A stretch of DNA of 5,357 nt from DASYSA01 sp036003885 (GCA_036003885.1 DASYSA010000561.1:1-5357); one strand, 5' to 3'; shown: positions 1 through 5,357, numbered from the stretch's first letter. Numbers and translations are program-made. Notes: a model not told the origin generated them from the letters alone.

Positions 1-176
1 TCTGAACATACCAACCACGGCAGTCTGGCGAGTGTATTGGTGATTCGCGCGCGCATCTCGTCTAAAGTCGGCGGCACAACTTCGAAAGAGATGGCGGTGT
101 CAGCTACGATGGGACCGTAGATCGAGAGGATCTGCTCTGCATCGGTTTGGTCGGCGGGGCGAATCACAGGAACCAT
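1..176 (-). CDS. GNAT N-acetyltransferase, phosphinothricin acetyltransferase-like (partial, C-terminus beyond the window)
   Basis: Only the first 58 codons are present; the gene continues past base 1. The ATG at 176-174 opens a frame beginning MVPVIRPADQTDAEQILSIY, the usual first beta strand and helix of GNAT enzymes (I-R-x-A...D-A). About 27 residues in, D-T-A-I-S-F-E precedes V-P-P-T-L-D-E-M and then A-R-L-P-W-L-V. This succession is typical of the Pat/Bar (phosphinothricin or methionine sulfoximine/sulfone) acetyltransferase branch, whose cytosolic members transfer acetyl from acetyl-CoA to an amino group. Many chromosomal members detoxify amino-acid analogues rather than act on herbicide. 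The acetyl-CoA-binding R/Q-x-x-G-x-G/A loop lies outside the window and cannot be checked. Seven bases separate it from the upstream toxin-like gene, with only a weak purine-rich stretch as ribosome site, so co-transcription and possibly translational coupling are likely. The family call is firm; the substrate is not. Confidence 0.85.
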   Translation of the reverse strand, partial: MVPVIRPADQTDAEQILSIYGPIVADTAISFEVVPPTLDEMRARITNTLARLPWLVCS

Positions 177-183
177 TTCTTAC

Positions 184-519
184 TTACTTTCGATTTATGC
201 GCACCAACTGCTTACCCACGTCACCAAGCAACAGCAATGCCTGGTGGATTCTATTGGCCTGCCCCGCGAAGTCACGGTCGAAGGTGCAGACAATAATGCC
301 TGCGTGCTCGCTTCGAGAGCCATGCAATCGTATGAAGTGTTTTCGATTCAAAGTGAGCACTGCCCGGTTCTGAGAGGCGGCAAGCGTCAGTACATCATCG
401 TCGGCAAGCGACTGGTCAGCCTTGCCCGCCTCCTGGATCGTCAAGACTTCGTGTCCCAGGCGGCGCAGTTTCACGACAACCGGTAGAGGAAAGTTCTCGT
501 CAGCGAAAAGCCGAGCCAT
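184..519 (-). CDS. DUF5615 family PIN-like protein, predicted toxin ribonuclease
   Basis: This 111-residue protein has the compact PIN-like fold signature of DUF5615. It opens with M-A-R-L-F-A-D-E-N-F (D7 and E8 being the expected first metal-binding acids). Then come L-R-R-L-G-H-E-V (residues 18-25), the acidic S-L-A-D-D-D-V-L (37-44), a strand A-V-L-T-L-N-R-K-H-F (53-62), and G-I-I-V-C-T-F-D-R-D-F (74-84). PIN-like members are presumed Mg2+-dependent RNases, and genes of this family usually sit just downstream of a DUF433 gene, as here (3-bp gap). It is therefore read as the toxin of a VapBC-like type II module. One oddity is the T-x-N-R-K-H-F segment: an aspartate is common at or near the N58/H61 positions in PIN-like proteins, so one metal ligand may be altered. 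The ATG at 519 has a GAGG about 11 bases upstream, inside the end of the preceding gene. Toxicity is inferred from family and context, not shown. Confidence 0.85.
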   Translation of the reverse strand: MARLFADENFPLPVVVKLRRLGHEVLTIQEAGKADQSLADDDVLTLAASQNRAVLTLNRKHFIRLHGSRSEHAGIIVCTFDRDFAGQANRIHQALLLLGDVGKQLVRINRK

Positions 520-522
520 GAA

Positions 523-852
523 CTATGCAGCCTCGTTTTCGCGAATCTCCTGCTCTATTTCGTCTCTGTGTGAGCGAACGTACGCCCAGGCGCTGGCCAG
601 ATCCTCAGCTCGCAATGACGGATATACTTGAAGCAGTTCGGACTCGCTGGTCCCGAGTCTTCGTGCTTGCTCCAATAGCCAGACCGGGATCCTCGTCCGA
701 ACAATACAGGGCTCGCCCCCGGAAACGTTGGGATTTGACTCTATGCCCGGGAATGCGTCGCCCAAATCACGGACCACCAATTGAAGCAGTTGAGCCTTTT
801 CGGAGCGGCTCATGCCCGCCAGTAGCTTCTCCAATTCCTGAATCGCACTCAT
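523..852 (-). CDS. DUF433 domain protein, predicted antitoxin
   Basis: The 109-residue product has an N-terminal helical segment (about residues 1-32) followed by the DUF433 core (about 36-95). The core reads G-I-E-S-N-P-N-V-S-G-G-E-P-C-I, then V-R-T-R-I-P-V-W-L-L, then E-S-E-L-L-Q-V-Y-P-S-L and E-D-L-A-S-A-W-A-Y. These match the family hallmarks: G-G-x-P-x-I followed by x-T-R-I-P-V, and Y-P-x-L followed by E-D-I/L and an A-Y helix. DUF433 is a small helix-turn-helix-like domain, typically the upstream partner of DUF5615 or other PIN-like proteins and thought to neutralise the toxin and repress its own operon. The C-terminus is charged (E-I-E-Q-E-I-R-E-N-E), plausible as the toxin-wrapping tail. 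A GAGG at 861-864 lies 8 bases before the ATG at 852, which fixes the start. It heads a cluster with the toxin-like gene (3-bp gap) and the acetyltransferase. The antitoxin role is inference from family and neighbourhood. Confidence 0.85.
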   Translation of the reverse strand: MSAIQELEKLLAGMSRSEKAQLLQLVVRDLGDAFPGIESNPNVSGGEPCIVRTRIPVWLLEQARRLGTSESELLQVYPSLRAEDLASAWAYVRSHRDEIEQEIRENEAA

Positions 853-860
853 ATGCCCAA

Positions 861-864
861 CCTC
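861..864 (-). promoter_or_regulatory. Ribosome binding site of the DUF433 gene
   Basis: GAGG on the minus strand is separated by 8 bases from the ATG at 852-850. It supports that start over any upstream alternative. Confidence 0.6.
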
Positions 865-886
865 AACCTGCCTCGTCGCTCTCGAG

Positions 887-916
887 ATAATTCCACACGT
901 TCTCCCTTATCGGCAA
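887..916 (-). promoter_or_regulatory. Weak candidate promoter of the toxin-antitoxin/acetyltransferase cluster
   Basis: On the minus strand, TTGCCG (911-916) and AATTAT (887-892) are separated by 18 bases. Each matches the sigma70 consensus at 4 of 6 positions. The predicted transcript would start near 880, about 28 bases before the DUF433 ATG. An 8-bp palindrome, TCTCGAGA (880-887), lies at that point and could be an operator for antitoxin autorepression. The match is weak and the preferred promoter sequence of this organism is unknown. Confidence 0.22.
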
Positions 917-1018
917 CGAACAATTCGACACTCGGTTCATAGCGAAGCGGCACTCGACTCACGGCCAGGTAGCCACAAAGCACTTCCCGAGAAAGTCAGA
1001 TGCCACCCAGGACTGAAT

Positions 1019-3139
1019 CTAGTAGCGTGCCAACGCCAACGCTCCCTCTACAATATCATCCACCTGAGGCAGGATCTCATCCTCCAGATCCGGGCTATAC
1101 GCAACAAACGTGTCCATCGCAGCCACTCGCCGCACCGGTCCATCGAGATGCTCAAACAACTCATCGGCTATTCGCGCGGCGATCTCAGCCCCGAAGCCCC
1201 ACGAACGAGTGTCTTCATGCACAACCAGGACCTTGTTGGTCTTCCGGACTGATTGTGCGATGGCCTCCCAGTCGTATGGATTCAGGCTTCTCAGGTCGAT
1301 GATCTCGACGCTCAAGCCCTGCCCTTCCGCCAGCCTCTTCGCCGCTACGACCGAACGCTGCACCGTCGCGCCATAAGTGATGATTGAGACATCACTGCCC
1401 TCGCGGACGACTCTAGCCTTGCCGAACGGAATCATATAGTCGGGGCCGGGATAAGGTCCCTTGTTGTGGGTCTGCCGGTAGAGGTGCTTGTGCTCGAGGA
1501 ACAGCACTGGGTCATCACACCGAATCGCGGTTCTCAACAACCCGTTCGCATCCAGCGCCGTCGATGGCATCACAACTCTCAGCCCCGGGATATGAGTGAA
1601 GATGCTCTCGCCGCACTGGCTGTGATAGATCGCGCCCCCGGTCAGGTATCCGCCTATCGCGACCCGAATCACCATCGGGCACTTGAAGCCGTTGTTGGAA
1701 CGCCATCGAATCAAGGGAACCTCATCTCGCAGTTGCATCATGGCCGGCCATATATAATCGAAGAACTGAATCTCAGGCACGGGCTTCAACCCGCGAATCG
1801 AGAGTCCAACTGCGCGGCCTACGATGGCGGCTTCGGCCAGCGGCGTGTTGTAGACCCGCGCGCTGCCATAGGTCCGCTGCAGGTTGTACGTCACCTTGAA
1901 GACGCCGCCCTTGCCCTTCACTTCGGGTAGATTGGCTTCGCGGCTGCAGTCGGCCACGTCTTCCCCGAAGACGATTATTCGTTCGTCACGCGCCATCTCG
2001 TCTCTCAGACAGACGTTGATAAGGTCCACCATGGTCTTCTGCCCGTCTTCTTTTGGCGCCGAGTCCTCAGTGTCGAACTGCGTGGATGTTGGATCGACGT
2101 CGGGCGAATAGACATAGCGCGCGGCCGTATCGCGGGCAGGCCAGACCGCGGCGACGGCCTCATCAGCCGCGCGATTGATCTCTTGATCGACCTGCTCCTT
2201 GAGCGATGCGATCTCGCGATCAGTGGACAGCCCTTCGCTTATCAGATAAGCCGCGAATTTGGGAACCGGGTCTCTCGCGGTGTCGGCCTTGCGCTCGGCG
2301 CCAGGCCGGTACAACACTTCGTCATCGGAGAGAGAATGTGAGTAAGGCCTGATCACATGGGCATGAACCAATGCTGGCCCCCGACGCTTGCGGCAATAGC
2401 TCACGGCCCGCTTGACCACCGCATAACTGGCCAGCACATCACACCCATCCACTTCCTCGATATAGAGACCGGGGAAACCGCTCACGAGCTTCGATATGCT
2501 GCCGCCCGCAGTTTGGACCTCAACCGGGACGGAGATGGCGTAACCGTTGTCTTCGATTACGTAGATGACTGGCAACTTCAAGAGGCAGGCCGCATTGAGG
2601 GATTCAAAGAACTCGCCTTCGCTGGTGGTTCCGTCTCCGGCGGATACGTAAACGATTTCGTCAGCATGAAAGCTTCCGAGGAGGGCCTCGGGATTGCCGA
2701 TGAGGGGAGCACGATAGATAGCCTCGGCTGAGCCGATCGCCTGCAGTAGTTGAGGCCCGGTCGCGGAGCCTCTGGTGACAATGTTCAGTTTCGGGCTTGA
2801 CCAGTGGCTGGGCATCTGGCGGGCGCCTGAAGCCGGATCATCGGCGGCCCCGGTCGCCCCCAACAACATGTCTTTGCTGGTGACGCCCAGTGCGAGACAG
2901 AGGGCGCGGTCACGGTAGTAAGGATAGAACCAGTCGTAACCTGGTTTGAGGACCTGGGCGGCAGCGACTCCTATTGCTTCGTGGCCGGCGCCGCTTATCT
3001 GAAAGAAGATACGATTTTGGCGCTTAAGCTGAATCTCCTTGTCATCGATCCGCCTCGCCATGTACATCGTGCGATACATGCCGAGCATTGTTTCGCGGTC
3101 GAGCCCGTGATATTTCTCTACCTGAGTCTGAACGGCCAT
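1019..3139 (-). CDS. Fused 2-oxoacid dehydrogenase E1 (alpha+beta), branched-chain (2-oxoisovalerate) type, thiamine-diphosphate dependent
   Basis: This 706-residue cytosolic protein carries both E1 subunits in one chain. Residues about 12-340 are E1 alpha: S-G-A-G-H-E-A-I (49-56), Y-Y-R-D-R-A (74-79), the thiamine-diphosphate/Mg motif G-D-G (168-170) with E-G-E (174-176) and D-N-G-Y-A-I-S (197-203), and the phosphorylation-loop-like H-S-L-S-D-D (268-273). Residues about 341-367 form an acidic linker. Residues about 368-706 are E1 beta: F-G-E-D-V-A (391-396), N-T-P-L-A-E with the cofactor-activating Glu436, H-S-Q (506-508), and a transketolase C-terminal domain with D-L-R-S-L-N-P (615-621) and H-E-D-T (641-644). 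E1 decarboxylates a 2-oxoacid and transfers the acyl group to lipoyl-E2. The overall pattern favours branched-chain 2-oxoacids, although pyruvate or another 2-oxoacid is possible. A GGAGG (3144-3148) four bases before the ATG fixes the start. It follows the aconitase-family gene after 79 bp. No E2 or E3 gene is in view. Confidence 0.9.
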   Translation of the reverse strand: MAVQTQVEKYHGLDRETMLGMYRTMYMARRIDDKEIQLKRQNRIFFQISGAGHEAIGVAAAQVLKPGYDWFYPYYRDRALCLALGVTSKDMLLGATGAADDPASGARQMPSHWSSPKLNIVTRGSATGPQLLQAIGSAEAIYRAPLIGNPEALLGSFHADEIVYVSAGDGTTSEGEFFESLNAACLLKLPVIYVIEDNGYAISVPVEVQTAGGSISKLVSGFPGLYIEEVDGCDVLASYAVVKRAVSYCRKRRGPALVHAHVIRPYSHSLSDDEVLYRPGAERKADTARDPVPKFAAYLISEGLSTDREIASLKEQVDQEINRAADEAVAAVWPARDTAARYVYSPDVDPTSTQFDTEDSAPKEDGQKTMVDLINVCLRDEMARDERIIVFGEDVADCSREANLPEVKGKGGVFKVTYNLQRTYGSARVYNTPLAEAAIVGRAVGLSIRGLKPVPEIQFFDYIWPAMMQLRDEVPLIRWRSNNGFKCPMVIRVAIGGYLTGGAIYHSQCGESIFTHIPGLRVVMPSTALDANGLLRTAIRCDDPVLFLEHKHLYRQTHNKGPYPGPDYMIPFGKARVVREGSDVSIITYGATVQRSVVAAKRLAEGQGLSVEIIDLRSLNPYDWEAIAQSVRKTNKVLVVHEDTRSWGFGAEIAARIADELFEHLDGPVRRVAAMDTFVAYSPDLEDEILPQVDDIVEGALALARY

Positions 3140-3143
3140 CAGT

Positions 3144-3148
3144 CCTCC
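3144..3148 (-). promoter_or_regulatory. Strong ribosome binding site of the E1 gene, directly after a long hairpin
   Basis: GGAGG on the minus strand is four bases upstream of the ATG at 3139-3137. It lies one base downstream of the 3150-3215 inverted repeat. Folding of that repeat in the mRNA could therefore influence ribosome access, or keep E1 translation independent of the upstream gene. Confidence 0.7.
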
Positions 3149-3149
3149 G

Positions 3150-3215
3150 ATTGCGGAATGCGGATTTGGGATTGCGGATTATCCAATCCGCAATCCGAAA
3201 TCCGAAATCCGCAAT
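3150..3215. repeat. Long imperfect inverted repeat made of GGATT(T/G)C heptamers
   Basis: Two 31-base arms (3150-3180 and 3185-3215) flank a 4-base centre (3181-3184). Pairing base by base gives 28 of 31 matches, with mismatches at 3158/3207, 3160/3205 and 3168/3197. Each arm is itself a short tandem array of 7-base units: on the minus strand GGATTTC, GGATTTC, GGATTGC, GGATT, then the inverted copies. It fills most of the 79-bp gap between the aconitase-family and E1 genes. No T-run follows on either strand, so it is not a typical intrinsic terminator. It resembles the dispersed heptamer repeats seen in intergenic DNA of several environmental bacterial groups. In this mRNA it would form a strong hairpin able to stabilise the upstream message or separate expression of the two genes. 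Confidence 0.85.
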
Positions 3216-3218
3216 TCT

Positions 3219-5213
3219 TCATTTGGGCTGGTACTCCACGATGTGACCGGCTATCGCGGACGCAGCCACGGTGTACGGCGAGGCCAGATACATCTGGCCC
3301 GGGCCGCTGCGCCCCGGAAAATTTCGGTTCTGCGCGCTGATCACTACCTGTTCCTTCAGAGTGCTGACGCCGGGCCCGGCGTTGATACAGGCGCCGCAAC
3401 TCGGCTCGATGATCTCGGCTCCCACTTCCCTGAGCACTTCGAGGTAGCCTCGCTCCTCGCAGTGCTTTCGAACTTCGATAGAGCCGAACTGAATGAAGCA
3501 CTTTACTTCAGGACTGATGTGCTCCCCTCGCGCCAACGCCTCTCGGAAGACCCGCACATACATGTCGAGGTCCTCTTTCTTCCCCGCCGTGCATGAGCCG
3601 CCGTACGCGATGTCGATCTTAACAGGAGCCTTGAGCTCATCTACAAAAACGCCGTTCCCCGGATCCCCGGGCGTTGCAATCATTGGCCTCAACTCGTTGG
3701 CATCAATGTCAATGGTCAGCGCGTACTCAGCATCGGGATCGCTTTGCATACCTTCGCAAAGTCTCTCGGCTTCTGCCTGGGTGAGGCCGCGTTCGACCAG
3801 GAACTGGACGGTTTTTTCGTCGGCCGCGACGATGCCGGTAAACGCTCCGACTTCGGCAGCCATATTCGTCATCGTAGCTCGCTCGTCGATGTTGAGATCG
3901 GCAACGGCATCGCCCGTGTATTCGACGATGCGGCCGATGGCGTCGCCGTTGCGCACGAATTCCGTGCGCAGAATGGCGAGCATGAAGTCTTTAGCCGTCA
4001 CGTTCTCGGGCTTGCGACCCGAGACTCTTACCCTCACCTGTTCGGGCACTCGAACCCGTACGTCTTTGGTGATCCAGGAATTGAAGACGTCGGTGGTTCC
4101 AACGCCGAAGGCCACGCAGCCCACGGCTCCCGCATGTGGAGTATGCGAATCGGACCCGATGATAATCTGGCCCGGCATGGCGTAGTCCTGAAGTATCAGA
4201 CTGTGGCAGATGGCTTCTGAGCCTCGGCGATCCTTCTGCGCCCCGTGCAGCCTGACGTTCTGCTTGCGGGCGAACTCTTCCTGCTTCCGGACGAGTTGGT
4301 GAGCGAGGTCAAGCAGGCCCATCTTCACACGCTCGGGCGGCATGACGTCGTCGAGAAACGTGAGGTGATCCTGGAAGAAGTAGACTGACGATGCGTCAGT
4401 AATCGGCTCGTCACCAACCAACTGCTCGTAGAAGATAGCCGCCATCGGCGTGACATACTCGTGGCTGAAGCGAATATCGGTTCGAACGAATCCGGCATCG
4501 CCCGGCTTGACTCCCTCGATGCCAACCTCATTCTTCGCGAGGTCGGCGACGAAGTGTTTGGCGAAGATCTTTTCCGCGAGCGTCATCGGCCGTCGAGGAG
4601 TTGTGACCTCAGGCAGCAACACCCTCCCCTGAAGCCGAGCGACGTTGAAGCTGAACAGACCGCCGTATTCAATTATCTGCCGTGTTATGTCGTCCTCGCC
4701 GCGAGTGAACTCCTCGAGGGGTATCTCTTCGCCCCTGGCCAGGCGCTCGAGCACTTCGAAATTCGTCGAGGTGAGGAGACCGAGGTTCTGGCAATTCTGT
4801 TTGTAGATTCGCTCTATGTTCTCCGCGACGACCAGGCGGATACCCGCGGCCATCTCGGCGTATGGCGACTGTTCGCGGCTCGACCCCTTGCCTCGGCGCT
4901 TGCCGGAGGCGGAGGCGACAAAGCCTCCGTTTCGAACGTCCTTGCGCTTGATGGGGAATTCATCTCCGCATTTGAGGCCAAGGTAAACAAAATCGCCCAG
5001 CGTCTCGTCAAAGTGATAACAGATGTAAGCGGGCGTTATTTCGTCGGTTGAGATGTCGCTGCGCAGCGGATAGGAATTCTTTACGACCAGGTCCTTCCCT
5101 TCGATTTGAGATCGCACGAGCGCTGGGTCTTCAGTAAGGAACAGGATGCGACCCGCGAGTTTGACGCTCGACGGACGCTTCTCGACTTTACGCTTCAATA
5201 GACTCTCGATCAT
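3219..5213 (-). CDS. Aconitase-superfamily hydro-lyase, permuted single chain (LeuD-like swivel domain before LeuC-like [4Fe-4S] domains)
   Basis: This 664-residue cytosolic enzyme fuses what are often two subunits, in the unusual order small domain first. Numbering is from the ATG at 5213. Residues about 17-195 are the swivel domain: D-I-S-T-D-E-I-T-P-A (53-62) and G-S-S-R-E-Q (110-115), the latter holding the catalytic-serine/arginine motif of the superfamily. Residues about 205-660 are the catalytic domains: Q-D-H (281-283), G-S-D-S-H-T (353-358), three cluster ligands Cys541 (G-G-S-C-T), Cys606 and Cys609 (C-G-A-C), and N-R-N-F-P-G-R (629-635). All main active-site motifs are present, so it should bind a [4Fe-4S] cluster and isomerise or hydrate a hydroxy-polycarboxylate. 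Aconitate, 3-isopropylmalate, homoaconitate or methylaconitate are all possible, and motifs alone do not decide. A GTG at 5222 would add three residues. The ATG at 5213 is preferred because AAGGG (5222-5226) lies 8 bases upstream of it. It is probably first in an operon with the E1 gene. Confidence 0.88.
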   Translation of the reverse strand: MIESLLKRKVEKRPSSVKLAGRILFLTEDPALVRSQIEGKDLVVKNSYPLRSDISTDEITPAYICYHFDETLGDFVYLGLKCGDEFPIKRKDVRNGGFVASASGKRRGKGSSREQSPYAEMAAGIRLVVAENIERIYKQNCQNLGLLTSTNFEVLERLARGEEIPLEEFTRGEDDITRQIIEYGGLFSFNVARLQGRVLLPEVTTPRRPMTLAEKIFAKHFVADLAKNEVGIEGVKPGDAGFVRTDIRFSHEYVTPMAAIFYEQLVGDEPITDASSVYFFQDHLTFLDDVMPPERVKMGLLDLAHQLVRKQEEFARKQNVRLHGAQKDRRGSEAICHSLILQDYAMPGQIIIGSDSHTPHAGAVGCVAFGVGTTDVFNSWITKDVRVRVPEQVRVRVSGRKPENVTAKDFMLAILRTEFVRNGDAIGRIVEYTGDAVADLNIDERATMTNMAAEVGAFTGIVAADEKTVQFLVERGLTQAEAERLCEGMQSDPDAEYALTIDIDANELRPMIATPGDPGNGVFVDELKAPVKIDIAYGGSCTAGKKEDLDMYVRVFREALARGEHISPEVKCFIQFGSIEVRKHCEERGYLEVLREVGAEIIEPSCGACINAGPGVSTLKEQVVISAQNRNFPGRSGPGQMYLASPYTVAASAIAGHIVEYQPK

Positions 5214-5221
5214 CCTGAACA

Positions 5222-5226
5222 CCCTT
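5222..5226 (-). promoter_or_regulatory. Ribosome binding site deciding the start of the aconitase-family gene
   Basis: AAGGG on the minus strand is 8 bases from the ATG at 5213-5211. It overlaps the alternative GTG (5222-5220) and so cannot serve that codon. This favours the ATG. Confidence 0.5.
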
Positions 5227-5285
5227 GAAGAATGGATCTCAACCCATGTTTGTGGCCCGTTTCAGAAGCCCTGCCGGTAAGCAAC

Positions 5286-5315
5286 ATCTTAACCTGAGGG
5301 CCGCCACTTTGACAA
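5286..5315 (-). promoter_or_regulatory. Candidate sigma70-type promoter of the aconitase/E1 unit
   Basis: On the minus strand, TTGTCA (5310-5315; 5 of 6 to the -35 consensus) is followed after 18 bases by TAAGAT (5286-5291; 4 of 6 to the -10 consensus). Transcription would start near 5279, giving a leader of roughly 65 bases before the ATG at 5213. The position is right for the first gene of the unit, but this is only a consensus match by eye. Confidence 0.35.
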
Positions 5316-5357
5316 AAGGTACGGGGGTCAGGCCCTCGATTCTGCGATTCGGGAATT
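5316..5357. repeat. Possible end of a dispersed intergenic repeat (GGGGGTCAGGCCC-type)
   Basis: The stretch contains GGTACGGGGGTCAGGCCC (5318-5335), followed by two direct copies of CGATTC (5337-5342 and 5345-5350), and reaches the window edge. Sequences of the GGGGTCAGGCC type are familiar as dispersed intergenic elements in many bacteria, sometimes linked to REP-associated tyrosine transposases. GGCCCTC (5331-5337) is also an exact inverted copy of GAGGGCC (5296-5302). Only one copy is visible here, so calling it a repeat depends on recall rather than on the window. Confidence 0.35.

Noticed and set aside
525..890. Plus-strand open frame of 121 codons
   Set aside because: It is antisense to the DUF433 gene, rich in Arg, Pro and Ser, with no domain features.
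985..1018. Terminator after the E1 gene
   Set aside because: No stable stem followed by a T-run could be found just past the stop codon at 1019-1021, so none is called.
3150..3215. Inverted repeat as a rho-independent terminator
   Set aside because: The stem is long, but no run of T follows on either strand, and a strong ribosome site and gene start lie immediately downstream on the minus strand.
3150..3215. CRISPR array
   Set aside because: The units are 7 bases long without spacers and occur in inverted as well as direct orientation. No cas genes are present.
3139..3501. Minus-strand open frame running through the end of the aconitase-family gene and the intergenic repeat
   Set aside because: Its N-terminal part is the wrong frame of the aconitase gene, and its C-terminal part is just the translated heptamer repeat (S-D-C-G-L-D-N-P-Q-S type), a known source of spurious proteins.
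3493..4185. Plus-strand open frame of 230 codons
   Set aside because: It lies wholly inside the well-supported aconitase-family gene on the other strand. Its translation is serine/arginine/threonine-rich with no domain signature, as expected for an antisense shadow.
4461..5051. Plus-strand open frame of 196 codons
   Set aside because: It is antisense to the swivel domain of the aconitase-family gene, has no recognisable family features, and overlaps clear conserved motifs on the opposite strand.

Overview
This window looks like chromosomal DNA from a moderately GC-rich bacterium. All five supported genes lie on the minus strand, so the reading order is from high to low coordinates. There are no RNA genes, CRISPR arrays, transposase genes or prophage genes. 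The best taxonomic guess is an Acidobacteriota-like or similar environmental lineage. It rests on a single-chain (alpha+beta fused) 2-oxoacid dehydrogenase E1, a permuted single-chain aconitase-family enzyme, a DUF433/DUF5615 pair, and intergenic repeats built from a GGATT(T/G)C heptamer. This assignment is inference only.

Region 1 (about 5214-5357) is the upstream leader. It holds a candidate sigma70-type promoter (5286-5315) and, at the right edge, a stretch that resembles a dispersed intergenic repeat.

Region 2 (1019-5213) is a two-gene metabolic unit. The first gene (3219-5213) encodes an aconitase-superfamily hydro-lyase with the small-subunit 'swivel' domain fused in front of the [4Fe-4S] catalytic domains. 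The second (1019-3139) encodes a fused E1 alpha-beta thiamine-diphosphate decarboxylase of the branched-chain 2-oxoacid dehydrogenase type. The 79-bp gap between them is almost filled by a long imperfect inverted repeat (3150-3215) that ends one base before the Shine-Dalgarno of the E1 gene. Together the genes suggest 2-oxoacid or branched-chain acid metabolism: isomerisation or dehydration of a 2- or 3-hydroxyacid and oxidative decarboxylation of a 2-oxoacid. The exact substrates cannot be read from sequence, and no E2 or E3 gene is in the window.

Region 3 (853-1018) is a 166-bp spacer with weak promoter-like and operator-like sequences and a doubtful 44-codon ORF.

Region 4 (1-852) is a tight three-gene cluster: a DUF433 protein (predicted antitoxin), a DUF5615 PIN-like protein (predicted ribonuclease toxin), and the start of a phosphinothricin-acetyltransferase-type GNAT enzyme that runs off the left edge. 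Gaps of 3 and 7 bp suggest co-transcription. The first two form a recognisable toxin-antitoxin module of the VapBC-like class. The acetyltransferase may simply be a passenger.
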